64,000 nt of DNA, from contig NZ_BCNV01000005.1 of assembly GCF_001570725.1 (NCBI RefSeq), positions 783,462 through 847,461 on the forward strand, written 5' to 3'. Shown one piece after another: positions 34,914 to 44,065 of this stretch. The DNA is from Paenibacillus amylolyticus. GTDB lineage: Bacteria; Bacillota; Bacilli; Paenibacillales; Paenibacillaceae. The notes beneath the pieces are model-generated. The model saw only the letters and a list, made by a program, of their open reading frames with translations, did no database searches and was not told where the DNA came from. The position numbers and the translations under genes were made by a program. The stretch's first letter is position 1; each line of letters opens with the position of its first letter.

Positions 34914-36209
34914 TTGAAAATCGTAGCTTTTTTACCTGCAAAAGGGGAAAGTGAGCGGATCGAGTCTAAGAACTTGAAGTTGCTAAACGGAAAACCTCTT
35001 TTTTTATATACGCTTGAGAAACTAATGGATTGCGATTTCTTTGATGAAGTCTATCTGGATACTGATAGTGAAGAAATTATTGAGCTTGCCAGCGAGACAG
35101 GCTGTAAAATCATGCGTAGAGATTCTCGACTTGCAACGAATAAAACCGATGGACATCAGTTGTTCATGAATGAGGTTAATCATACTGAGGCGGACATCTA
35201 CGTTCAGATACTATGCACAAGTCCATTTATTGATAAAGAGACTATTAAGCGTGGTATCGATATTTTGAAAAATGATAGCAGCTATGATTCGGTAGTGATG
35301 ATCAAGAAAGATAAGCAATACACTTGGGATCAGAATGGCCCTTTATATAATAAGGATCATATTCCTAATAGTAAGGATCTGCCGGATACCATTATTGAAA
35401 CAATGGGGCTATACATTGTTAGAAGAGAAGCTGCTCAACGTCATCAAAAAAGATATGGAGAAAAAGCATTCCTAATTGAGGCTTCACCTCTTGAGGCTGT
35501 GGATGTCAATTACCCAGATGAGTTTGAACTTGCAAACATTATAACGGCTGGTATTCATCAAAAAGAAGTCCAATATTTGCGTAATATCAAAAATCATTTG
35601 TCCAGTTCGTTACTGTCTGACATTCTGGATGATTTGTCCTTGAATGGTGTTATTAGCGATCTGAATCTTAACCTGGAAGGCAAAAAAATCATAGGCAGAG
35701 CAAAAACATTAAAACTTCGAACTCTTCAGCCGGGAGAAGATTACAAAGGTATCTATGACGCTTTGGATTCTTATAAGACAATTGTTGATAATGATATTAT
35801 TGTTGTTGAAAACGAGTCCTCGGAGAATGCCTATTTTGGTGAATTGAACGCCAATCTTGCCATTCGCTCTGGAGCAGCCGGTGCAATCATAGGTGGAGTG
35901 ACTCGAGATAGCAGGGAAGTTAAGGGATTGGATTTTCCGGTATTTGCAAAGGGATACAACTGTCAGGATGTTCGTAAAAGAGCCACAGTTGAAAGTATGA
36001 ATAAGACTATACAAGTTAGCGGCATTTTAGTTCGAGCAGGGGATCTGATCTTCGGCGATAGTGATGGAGTTGTGGTTATCCCTAGAGCGCATGAAGCTGA
36101 AATTTTAAAACGGGCTGCAGATTCCGTTAAGAAGGAGAAAGATGTTCTTACTTCCATATTTGAGAAGACAGAAGCAATGGATATATATATAAAAGTAGGG
36201 GAATTTTAG
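34914..36209 (+). CDS. CMP-Kdo/acylneuraminate-type cytidylyltransferase fused to an RraA-like aldolase domain
   Basis: 431 aa from TTG 34914 (GGAGGG seven bases upstream). Residues ~1-222 are a NeuA/KdsB-family CTP transferase (FLPAKGESERIESKNLKLLN, LDTDSEEI, LCTSPFID). Residues ~225-425 match the RraA/HMG-aldolase fold, with AAGAIIGGVTRDSRE carrying the Arg331-Asp332 pair that class II HMG/oxaloacetate aldolases use, and FPVFAKG after it. Typical cytidylyltransferases stop at ~230-250 aa. Because kdsD, kdsA and kdsC homologues follow, the sugar is most likely Kdo or a close relative rather than sialic acid. The role of the aldolase half is unknown. Confidence 0.85.
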   Translation: MKIVAFLPAKGESERIESKNLKLLNGKPLFLYTLEKLMDCDFFDEVYLDTDSEEIIELASETGCKIMRRDSRLATNKTDGHQLFMNEVNHTEADIYVQILCTSPFIDKETIKRGIDILKNDSSYDSVVMIKKDKQYTWDQNGPLYNKDHIPNSKDLPDTIIETMGLYIVRREAAQRHQKRYGEKAFLIEASPLEAVDVNYPDEFELANIITAGIHQKEVQYLRNIKNHLSSSLLSDILDDLSLNGVISDLNLNLEGKKIIGRAKTLKLRTLQPGEDYKGIYDALDSYKTIVDNDIIVVENESSENAYFGELNANLAIRSGAAGAIIGGVTRDSREVKGLDFPVFAKGYNCQDVRKRATVESMNKTIQVSGILVRAGDLIFGDSDGVVVIPRAHEAEILKRAADSVKKEKDVLTSIFEKTEAMDIYIKVGEF

Positions 36210-36223
36210 TGAGGAACTGAGAG

Positions 36224-37201
36224 ATGAAGATGGACTACATTGTAGAAGCTAAGCGTATTTTTCAGAAAGAAATTGATGGGTTGACGCATATGCAAGAACA
36301 TCTGGGGCAGGAGTTCTCGGAGCTTGTGGAGCTGGTATTAAACTGTGAAGGCAGAGTGATTCTAACTGGCGTCGGAAAGTCAGGATTAATCTGCAGAAAA
36401 ATCTCGGCTACAATGTCAAGTCTCGGCACTTCTGCTTACTATCTGCATCCCACAGAAGCTGTACATGGAGATTTGGGCTTTGTGCAATCCAAGGATTTGG
36501 TTATTGCTGTTAGCAATAGTGGTGAAACCGATGAGTTGCTGCAAATTATCCCATCTGTTCAGATGATTGGTGCAACCATTGTGGCAGTTACGGGTAAGGA
36601 TAACACCACACTTGCTAAGTTCGCGCTCCTGAATATCGTACTTGCTTTTACAGAGGAAGCTTGCTATTACAATCTTGCTCCAACAACGAGTACTACAGGC
36701 ACGTTAGTTTTTGGAGATGCATTGGCCCTTGTAGTATCTAGAGCTAATGGTTTTGATAAAGGGGATTTTGCTCTCTATCACCCTAGAGGGAATTTAGGTA
36801 AGAAGCTACTGCTAAAGACAAGTGATCTAATGTATAAGGATGCGAAACTTCCCAAGGTCCTGCTTAATACGGACTTTAGGGAGGTTGTTTTTGAAATGAA
36901 CTCTAAAAGTATGAAAATGGTAAATGTAGTCGACTCATCTGGGAAACTGTTGGGTATTATTACCGATGGAGACGTTCGTCGTAGTCTGTATGAGCATGAG
37001 CTTATCTCGCAGATCAAGGTGAAAGATATTTATCAACCGAACCCAGTTACCATTTCGGAAGATGCTCTTGCCATAGATGCGATGAAAGCAATGATCAAAG
37101 ATGAGTTTACTTATTCCTTCTTACCAGTTATTGATGAGCATGCTTATTTAAAAGGAGTAGTTACTTTTATTGATATTGCCAAGAGTGGAATTAGTGTCTG
37201 A
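36224..37201 (+). CDS. kdsD: Arabinose-5-phosphate isomerase, KpsF/GutQ/KdsD family
   Basis: 325 aa. The N-terminal SIS domain (~35-185) has TGVGKSGLICRKISATMSS and SNSGETDELL. The sequence HPTEAVHGDLGF holds the conserved His of this family. Two C-terminal CBS domains follow (~205-325). The enzyme converts ribulose-5-phosphate to arabinose-5-phosphate, the substrate of KdsA. It sits 14 bp after the cytidylyltransferase gene and 13 bp before kdsA. The start could also be ATG 36230. Confidence 0.93.
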   Translation: MKMDYIVEAKRIFQKEIDGLTHMQEHLGQEFSELVELVLNCEGRVILTGVGKSGLICRKISATMSSLGTSAYYLHPTEAVHGDLGFVQSKDLVIAVSNSGETDELLQIIPSVQMIGATIVAVTGKDNTTLAKFALLNIVLAFTEEACYYNLAPTTSTTGTLVFGDALALVVSRANGFDKGDFALYHPRGNLGKKLLLKTSDLMYKDAKLPKVLLNTDFREVVFEMNSKSMKMVNVVDSSGKLLGIITDGDVRRSLYEHELISQIKVKDIYQPNPVTISEDALAIDAMKAMIKDEFTYSFLPVIDEHAYLKGVVTFIDIAKSGISV

Positions 37202-37214
37202 GGGGGAAATGAAG

Positions 37215-38051
37215 ATGAGTGATGTTAGACAAGTAATGATTAGCGAGAACGTTAGTATTGGGGGAACAGGGGCTCTTGCTTTTATTGGTGGTCCGTGCGT
37301 TATCGAAAGCGAGGAACTTGTCATGGAGACGGCTGAGAAAATCCATGTCATAACTGAAAAGCTTGGCTTGAGCTTTATTTTCAAATCCTCATTTGACAAG
37401 GCTAATCGTAGTTCGATTACTTCCTATCGTGGACTTGGAATGGAAGAGAGCATGAAGATTCTTGACAAGGTCAAAAAAACATTCAATGTACCGGTAATTA
37501 CTGATGTGCATGAGACCTGGCAATGTGATATTGCTGCCGAGGTCGCGGATATTTTACAAATACCGGCTTTTCTATGCAGACAAACTGATTTATTGATAGC
37601 GGCAGCCAAGACAGGGAAAACGGTTAACGTTAAAAAAGGACAGTTCCTCTCCCCAGGCGAGATGAAGAACATTATTACGAAGCTAGAAGAAGTAGGACAT
37701 GAGAAAATATTATTAACAGAGCGTGGAACTACTTTTGGATATAATAATCTAGTAGTGGACATGAGGGGATTGGTTGAGATGCGCAAGCTAGGCTATCCGA
37801 TCGTTTTTGATGCCACGCATTCTGTTCAGCGTCCGGGTGGTATGGGGACAGTCACCGGCGGTGACCGTGAATTTGTACCATACCTGATGAATGCAGCAGC
37901 AGCAGTTGGAATTGATGCTATATTTGCGGAAACTCATCCAGATCCAGATAATGCTCTTTCAGATGGCCCTAATATGATTCCATTAGATCAACTTGAAGGT
38001 GTTCTGGAGCAGGCGCTGCGAATTCATGAAGTAGCAAAAAAAAAAGTTTGA
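37215..38051 (+). CDS. kdsA: 3-deoxy-8-phosphooctulonate synthase (KdsA)
   Basis: 278 aa from ATG 37215, which has AGGGGG at good spacing. The frame is open into kdsD, and ATG 37209 is too close to the ribosome site. Family motifs: GGPCVIESEE, FKSSFDKANRSS, VITDVHE, QTDLLIAAAKTGK, VNVKKGQFLSP and FDATHSVQ. Cys28 in GPCVIE marks the metal-dependent (Aquifex-like, class II) type; enterobacterial KdsA has Asn there. It condenses phosphoenolpyruvate with arabinose-5-phosphate to Kdo-8-phosphate. NeuB-type motifs are absent, which argues for Kdo and against sialic acid. Confidence 0.95.
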   Translation: MSDVRQVMISENVSIGGTGALAFIGGPCVIESEELVMETAEKIHVITEKLGLSFIFKSSFDKANRSSITSYRGLGMEESMKILDKVKKTFNVPVITDVHETWQCDIAAEVADILQIPAFLCRQTDLLIAAAKTGKTVNVKKGQFLSPGEMKNIITKLEEVGHEKILLTERGTTFGYNNLVVDMRGLVEMRKLGYPIVFDATHSVQRPGGMGTVTGGDREFVPYLMNAAAAVGIDAIFAETHPDPDNALSDGPNMIPLDQLEGVLEQALRIHEVAKKKV

Positions 38052-38569
38052 GTGGAGTGTATAAGCCTTCATTAAAGGCCTCGGAAGATACATTGAAAGA
38101 GAAATTAACGCAATGCAAATGGTTGATTACCGACATAGATGGTGTTCTGACGGACGGAAAAATGAACTTGACGGAGAATGGCGACGAGTTTAAGCAGTTC
38201 CATGTGAGAGATGGTATTGCAGCAGCTTTGTTGAAAGAAAAAGGTTTCAAATTAGGCGTGCTGAGCGCGGGGTTTGCTAAGAATGCTATTAACAAGAGGT
38301 TCAACGCTCAAGGATTCGATTATATTAGTGTGGATGGAACATCCAAACTGGATAGGTTTCAGCAATTCTTGCTAGATAATCATACTTCATCTGATGAGGT
38401 CATTTATATCGGGGATGATATCAATGATGTTGAGGTCATGAAACGCTGTGGTTTAGCTATTTGCCCTAACGATGCTCACTTCTCGGTATTTGATCATTGC
38501 GATTGGAGACTGAAGACTAAAGGTGGGAATGGGTGTCTACGTGAAATTGCAGATTATATATACTTCTGA
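38048..38569 (+). CDS. kdsC: Kdo-8-phosphate phosphatase (KdsC-type HAD)
   Basis: 173 aa. HAD motif I is DIDGVLTDGKM, then VRDGIAAALLKEKG and LSAGFAKNAINKRF, with motif IV GDDINDVEVM. Length and sequence are those of the cap-less C0 KdsC/NeuA-associated phosphatases. It releases Kdo from Kdo-8-phosphate. The TTG at 38048 overlaps the kdsA stop (TTGA), giving translational coupling. No good ribosome site is visible, consistent with re-initiation. Confidence 0.9.
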   Translation: MSGVYKPSLKASEDTLKEKLTQCKWLITDIDGVLTDGKMNLTENGDEFKQFHVRDGIAAALLKEKGFKLGVLSAGFAKNAINKRFNAQGFDYISVDGTSKLDRFQQFLLDNHTSSDEVIYIGDDINDVEVMKRCGLAICPNDAHFSVFDHCDWRLKTKGGNGCLREIADYIYF

Positions 38570-38605
38570 TATCTGATATAGAACGCCAGGGAGGAGGAGC
38601 TAGAA

Positions 38606-40693
38606 GTGAATATACTTTTTTATGTGGAGCCACTAATTGAATTGGAGAAACCGTATTTTAAAAAAGGGTGGTTGACGGGGGTTTGTGATACAATCCTGAC
38701 ATCATTATCCAACCCTGCTCATAACATTACTCTTGTGTTAAATGAGGCTTTGTCGTTTGGTTTTGAGAATCGCGCTAATGTAGAAGCTATAACCTTATTC
38801 CAAAGAGAACTACTGAATCAGGGTGCTTATAACCAATTGGACCTATTAATCTCGTGGTATTGGGCTAGTTATGGTGAAGAGCAGCTGGAATATTATAAGG
38901 ATCTTTTCTCCGAGAAGCTTTCTAAGCTGTCTAGTGCTCCTGATGTGATTCTGACTTTTAGTCCTGTTCCATTTTTAATGGCGTTATTTCCAGAGACTCT
39001 TATACTGCATATTGAATATAGCTTGTTCTCTAGAAAACCTTTCATTGAGACTTGGTATTTTGATCCTATTGGAATGAATGGAGGGGCTTACCTAAATAAG
39101 TACTGGAATAGTCTACAGGCGCAGTTTCAGGTTGAGGACATTGAATATGACAAAGTCAAAGAATTCAAAGCTAAAGTTCAGAATTTACTTACTATTAAAA
39201 GCCCGTTTAAGGAACAACTAGCCCCATATAAGGAAAAGTTCGATAAACTTATACTGTTACCATTACAGTTCAGCAGATATTATCTCTTTGACGGATTAAC
39301 CCATTATAGAAGTCAGTTTGATTATCTGCTTGATGTGCTAGAGAAAGTGCCTGCACATACAGGTGTTATCGTGACGACACATCCTGAGTTCAGTATTTTA
39401 TCCAAAGATATGATTGAATTTTTGCAAAAGAATTACTCTAATTTTATATATGATCAGACTTTTGAAGAGTACTATGCTTCCTCTCAGTATTTACTTGCTG
39501 AAGTGGACGCTGTGGTTACAGTATCTTCAAGTGTAGGCCTTCAGACTATTCTCTGGGATAAAGAACTTATAACACTGGGCAAGGACTTCCTGGATTTTAT
39601 TGCACAGGGTAAGAATATAGAAAGATTAGACGACTTATCTAAACGGACAGATACTGATAAGCTACTATATTGGATTATGACGCATTATGCAGTACCGAAG
39701 TCTAGAATACAGGATTCTGAATGGTTTGAAAACTTTTTATCACGTTCTATTCATATGTATAGGCAAGGAGAGTCTCTTGGAAAATTCTATTACCCAATTG
39801 ATGATGACAAGACTGGTATTGTGCAAGAATATATAGATACCTTGGATCAATCCATTCCAGAAAGAACTACTGCTCTCTCTTACGATACTCTTTTGAAAAT
39901 TTCGCAAAATAATACAAATACCATGCCTTTTTTGGAGTGTTATCTCGACAAAGGAACGGGATTCACAGAGGAAGATTGTATACGTATTAAAATTCAGGGA
40001 AATGTCATGCATTTTGAAATTCCGATTGATAATAAAGGGATTTCAGCTATAAGGCTTGACCCAGTAAACAGTAAAGGGATTGCTACAATATCAAAGATTA
40101 GCATTGTAACTGAGGATGGATTGGATGAGCTAGATATATTGGAAGCAAATGCTGAGTACATTCGGGATCGGACCTTTTATTTTTTGAACAATGATCCCCA
40201 ATTGTTGTTGGAGTGGAACTATGAAGATAAATATATTCAGAAATTAATGCTGGATATTGAATATCGAGCTATCGGAGCTATAGACCCCGAAGTGTTTTTA
40301 GACATCATTAAGGAATTTTCCCAACAGCTTAATGACATTAGTCAGCAGTATCAGCATTACCAACAACAGACACAAGAGGAAATAGATGCGTTAAATCATC
40401 AATTATCCGAACACCAAGAAGAGAACGGGCATCACGTACAGAAGATTAACGAGCTAATGAAACAAATTTCGGATTATCAAATTAAACTATACTCTTCAAA
40501 TGAAGCCTATAGAAAATTGCGTGAGGATACAGAAATAGAAGGGTTACGAAAAGATTCAGAAATTCAAGCACTTCAAAACGAATTGCGTTTAACTACTTCT
40601 CGACTTGAAGAGTTATTCAACTCCTATTCTTGGAAAATAACAAAACCAATTAGGTTTGTCAAAAATAAAATTAGTCCCAAAAATAAATCGTAG
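38606..40693 (+). CDS. Putative Kdo transferase (KpsC/WbbB-like) with C-terminal coiled coil
   Basis: 695 aa from GTG 38606 (GGGAGGAGGAG seven bases upstream). The first ~350 residues look like the Capsule_synth/KpsC fold: LLPLQ with Q221, THPEF with H259-P260 (compare the 'QP' and 'HP' motifs of retaining beta-Kdo transferases), and AVVTVSSSVGLQTILWDKEL around S307. Residues ~430-560 form an uncharacterised beta-rich region. Residues ~565-670 are a heptad-rich coiled coil, ending in a basic amphipathic tail (YSWKITKPIRFVKNK). It lies immediately after a complete CMP-Kdo pathway. Function is inference: a Kdo-adding chain terminator whose coiled coil could set chain length. Confidence 0.65.
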   Translation: MNILFYVEPLIELEKPYFKKGWLTGVCDTILTSLSNPAHNITLVLNEALSFGFENRANVEAITLFQRELLNQGAYNQLDLLISWYWASYGEEQLEYYKDLFSEKLSKLSSAPDVILTFSPVPFLMALFPETLILHIEYSLFSRKPFIETWYFDPIGMNGGAYLNKYWNSLQAQFQVEDIEYDKVKEFKAKVQNLLTIKSPFKEQLAPYKEKFDKLILLPLQFSRYYLFDGLTHYRSQFDYLLDVLEKVPAHTGVIVTTHPEFSILSKDMIEFLQKNYSNFIYDQTFEEYYASSQYLLAEVDAVVTVSSSVGLQTILWDKELITLGKDFLDFIAQGKNIERLDDLSKRTDTDKLLYWIMTHYAVPKSRIQDSEWFENFLSRSIHMYRQGESLGKFYYPIDDDKTGIVQEYIDTLDQSIPERTTALSYDTLLKISQNNTNTMPFLECYLDKGTGFTEEDCIRIKIQGNVMHFEIPIDNKGISAIRLDPVNSKGIATISKISIVTEDGLDELDILEANAEYIRDRTFYFLNNDPQLLLEWNYEDKYIQKLMLDIEYRAIGAIDPEVFLDIIKEFSQQLNDISQQYQHYQQQTQEEIDALNHQLSEHQEENGHHVQKINELMKQISDYQIKLYSSNEAYRKLREDTEIEGLRKDSEIQALQNELRLTTSRLEELFNSYSWKITKPIRFVKNKISPKNKS

Positions 40694-40702
40694 GAGTCGG
40701 AT

Positions 40703-43700
40703 ATGAGAAAGCTAAGAAGCAATCTTAAGGTGTTACTAAGGAATTCCTATCATAAAATGCCTGTATCAGAGCAGACCAAAAAAAAGGCTAAAAATCTATT
40801 CTTTCGAACCTTTAAGGGTGTATTGAAGGATACTGGAACCTATAAAATTTGGGAGCAAAGCGTAGCTCAAGTACCTCAAACGGAGGTAGCTGCAGTACAC
40901 AGCCATGCTCAGACAAATGATCCTATTGAAATTCAATATATTCAGGGACTGTTTAGAGCAGCTGACAGCAAATCTCCCCATTATGTCAAGTATAAAGAAG
41001 CATCTTTACCTCCACAGGACTTTGACGTGAGACTGATTGCCTTCTATTTACCACAGTTTCACCCTTTTTCTGAGAATGATGAGTGGTGGGGAAAAGGGTT
41101 TACAGAATGGACCAATGTAACCAAGGCTGTTCCGCAATTTGTTGGTCATTATCAACCGCATTTACCTGATGAGTTAGGCTTCTACGATTTGAGATTAGTT
41201 GATATTATGAAGCGTCAGGCTGAATTGGCCAAACAGTATGGAGTACATGGGTTTTGCTTTTATCATTATTGGTTTACAGGCCATAGACTGATGGAACGGC
41301 CCGTTGATCAACTTCTAGAGCATCCAGAGATTGATCTTCCGTTTTGTTTATGCTGGGCGAATGAAAATTGGTCCAGAAGATGGGACGGGCAGGAAAATGA
41401 TATCTTAATAGAGCAGAAATACTCTTCTGAGGATGACCTTGCATTTATTAAGGACTTATCCAGATATATTAAAGATTCCAGATATATTAAGGTTAATGAT
41501 AAAGCAGTAGTTCTAGTTTACAGACCTGCATTATTTCCTAACTTCAAAGAAACTGCCCAGATATGGAGAGAGTATTGCCGTGAAGCAGGTATTGGTGAAA
41601 TTCATCTTTTAGGTGTATCTTGGGGAATCAAGCATCCGGATGAATTTGGATTGGACGGATTAGTTGAATTCCCACCACATTCAATCCATGAATATGGAAG
41701 CGAATTGATTAATCATGAATTTAATATCGTAAATCCTAATTTTAATGGTTTGATTTTTGATTATGAGAAGTATGTAAATGAAGAAAAGTATATATTCGAA
41801 ACAGACTACAGAATGTACAAAGGTGTGTCTCCAAGCTGGGATAACACAGCTAGGAAACCTAATAATGGGACTATTTATCACAAATCCTCACCTGAGTTGT
41901 ATAAGAAGTGGCTTAAAAATGCTATAAATCATACAAAATCAACTTTTGATGATGATAAAGTGGTTTTTATAAATGCATGGAATGAATGGGCAGAGGGAGC
42001 ACACTTGGAGCCTGACCGGAAATATGGTTATGCCTTTTTGGAAGCTACAAGAGAATCGATAGTGGAAACGAATCAAGAGTTTGAGAGAAATATCGTTTTT
42101 GTATCCCATGATGCACACTTTAATGGAGCGCAACTCCTATCGTTGCACATTATTAAAGCTTTAAAGCAAAATTTTAACTACAATATTGAAATGATCTGTC
42201 AAGAAGGTGGAATTCTACTTACTGAGTTCAAAAAGTATGCTAACGTTCATGTACTGCATCCAACAGATAATAAACAGGAAACGGAAAAGTTAATTAAACG
42301 CTTGTCTCTGAAAAATTATAAAGTTGCTATTTCTAACACTGTGATATCTGGCGGTTTTGTGGAAGTATTCCACTATAATGGGATAAAGACAATATCGATG
42401 ATTCATGAACTTCCAGGTGTTATAAAGCGGTATAAGGCAGAGAAAAGAGCAGAACAAATTGCGACTTTCTCAGAGAAGGTAATCTTTCCTTCCGACTATG
42501 TCAGTCAGAAATTTAGCGAGGAAGTCTATCGGCTAGACCAAGAAAAAACGATTATTTTGCCGCAGGGACTTTATAAGAACAACAAGTATAAGAACGACAA
42601 TCGGACTGCTCGTGAGATGCTAAGAAGGACTTTGAATCTCCCAGATCAGGCTAGTGTAGTACTTGGAGTAGGCTATGCTGACTTAAGAAAAGGGATTGAT
42701 CTGTTCTGCGAAGTTGCTACATCGGTTAATGATAGCAACTCCGATATCATATTCGTATGGGTAGGCAATTGTAATCCCGATGTAATGAGCTCAATCCCTG
42801 ACCGACTTAAGGAAAACGTGGTTTTCGTCCCAGCTACACCTGAGGTGGATTTATATTACGCCGGAGCTGACCTGTATCTACTGACTTCAAGGGAGGATCC
42901 ATTCCCTTCTGTAGTCATGGAAGCTATGAACGTTGGTGTACCTGTGATTGGATTTAAGGATGCTGGTGGATTTAGCGATATTGTTAATGAGAATACGGGG
43001 AAATTAGTTGATTTTCTAGACACATCTGGCATGACATCAGAGGTTATTGATCTGATTAACAATCGTGAACAGCTAGCTAAAAAGGGACAATTCGGTCGTG
43101 AGTTAGTGGAGAAACAGCACTATTTTATGGATTATGTCTATGAGCTTCTTCATTTGCTAGGGCATGAATTTAAGAAGGTCAGTGTAGTATTACCTAACTA
43201 CAACTATGAGCGCTATCTGCCGGAACGTCTGGATACAATTGAGAAGCAGACCTATCCTCTGTATGAGCTGTTATTACTGGATGACTGCTCTAAGGACAAA
43301 AGTGCTCAACTGATAGAAGAATTTTCTTCAAACAGAGAAATCAGAGTAGTCAAACTACTAAACTCACAGAATTCTGGATCTGTATTCAAGCAATGGTCTA
43401 AAGGGATAGGCGAGGCATCTGGAGACTATATATGGATGGCTGAAGCGGATGACCTAGCATCACCTGAGTTTCTTGAAAAGGTTACAGTAGGCTTTCATAA
43501 AGATTCATCTGTAGTCATGGGATACACTCAATCCAAACAAATGGATAGTTATGGCCATATACTGGTCGATCATTATCTGGATTATACTCATGATTTGGAT
43601 CCGTTGAAGTGGAAAAGTAGTTACTTGAATGATGGGAAGAAAGAAATCAGTGAAAGTCTGGTCATTAAAAATGCTATTCCAAATGTCTCGGGCACTGTGT

Positions 43701-43999
43701 TTAAGAAGTTTGATATTCAAGAGATACTGGGAGAACTGCTAGAATATAAGATTGCGGGTGACTGGCTCTTCTATACCTGGTTGTTGGAGAAGGGGAATAT
43801 CTACTTTAATGAACAATCACTTAACTATCACAGAAGACATTTAAATAGTGTCACTATTAGTGAGAATAACCGATTGCATTACAATGAGGTTGTGAAGATG
43901 CAGGACTACATCATGGCTCGTTATGAGGTTACACCGACAATCCAGAACAAGGTGAATGAATATCGAGTGTTTCTTCAAGAATATTTAAAGCTAAATTAA
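40703..43999 (+). CDS. Trimodular glycosyltransferase: WbsX/GH99-like, GT4 and GT2 domains
   Basis: 1098 aa. After a basic N-terminus, residues ~110-455 are a WbsX-type domain (IAFYLPQFHPFSENDEWWG, GFTEWTNV, FYHYWFTG, WANENWSRRWDG, NAWNEWAEG). Residues ~460-825 are a GT-B/GT4 transferase (VSHDAHFNGAQLL, GYADLRKGIDLF, REDPFPSVVMEAMNVG). Residues ~830-1098 are a GT-A/GT2 transferase (VVLPNYNYERYL, LLLDDCSKD, AEADD). Such chains of domains polymerise repeat units in ABC-exporter glycan systems. WbsX proteins recur in rhamnose-rich surface polysaccharide loci. It starts 9 bp after the putative Kdo transferase gene. Linkages made are unknown. Confidence 0.88.
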   Translation: MRKLRSNLKVLLRNSYHKMPVSEQTKKKAKNLFFRTFKGVLKDTGTYKIWEQSVAQVPQTEVAAVHSHAQTNDPIEIQYIQGLFRAADSKSPHYVKYKEASLPPQDFDVRLIAFYLPQFHPFSENDEWWGKGFTEWTNVTKAVPQFVGHYQPHLPDELGFYDLRLVDIMKRQAELAKQYGVHGFCFYHYWFTGHRLMERPVDQLLEHPEIDLPFCLCWANENWSRRWDGQENDILIEQKYSSEDDLAFIKDLSRYIKDSRYIKVNDKAVVLVYRPALFPNFKETAQIWREYCREAGIGEIHLLGVSWGIKHPDEFGLDGLVEFPPHSIHEYGSELINHEFNIVNPNFNGLIFDYEKYVNEEKYIFETDYRMYKGVSPSWDNTARKPNNGTIYHKSSPELYKKWLKNAINHTKSTFDDDKVVFINAWNEWAEGAHLEPDRKYGYAFLEATRESIVETNQEFERNIVFVSHDAHFNGAQLLSLHIIKALKQNFNYNIEMICQEGGILLTEFKKYANVHVLHPTDNKQETEKLIKRLSLKNYKVAISNTVISGGFVEVFHYNGIKTISMIHELPGVIKRYKAEKRAEQIATFSEKVIFPSDYVSQKFSEEVYRLDQEKTIILPQGLYKNNKYKNDNRTAREMLRRTLNLPDQASVVLGVGYADLRKGIDLFCEVATSVNDSNSDIIFVWVGNCNPDVMSSIPDRLKENVVFVPATPEVDLYYAGADLYLLTSREDPFPSVVMEAMNVGVPVIGFKDAGGFSDIVNENTGKLVDFLDTSGMTSEVIDLINNREQLAKKGQFGRELVEKQHYFMDYVYELLHLLGHEFKKVSVVLPNYNYERYLPERLDTIEKQTYPLYELLLLDDCSKDKSAQLIEEFSSNREIRVVKLLNSQNSGSVFKQWSKGIGEASGDYIWMAEADDLASPEFLEKVTVGFHKDSSVVMGYTQSKQMDSYGHILVDHYLDYTHDLDPLKWKSSYLNDGKKEISESLVIKNAIPNVSGTVFKKFDIQEILGELLEYKIAGDWLFYTWLLEKGNIYFNEQSLNYHRRHLNSVTISENNRLHYNEVVKMQDYIMARYEVTPTIQNKVNEYRVFLQEYLKLN

Positions 44000-44065
44000 T
44001 TACCTGTAGAGTGAAGCTCTCCATATTGGATTGAGTTGCTCGTGGGATGCAAAGAGGTGTTATAC

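Noticed and set aside
34914..38569. Sialic-acid (NeuABC) pathway as the meaning of the cytidylyltransferase
   Set aside because: No NeuB or NeuC homologue is present, and the neighbouring synthase has clear KdsA motifs and an A5P isomerase beside it.
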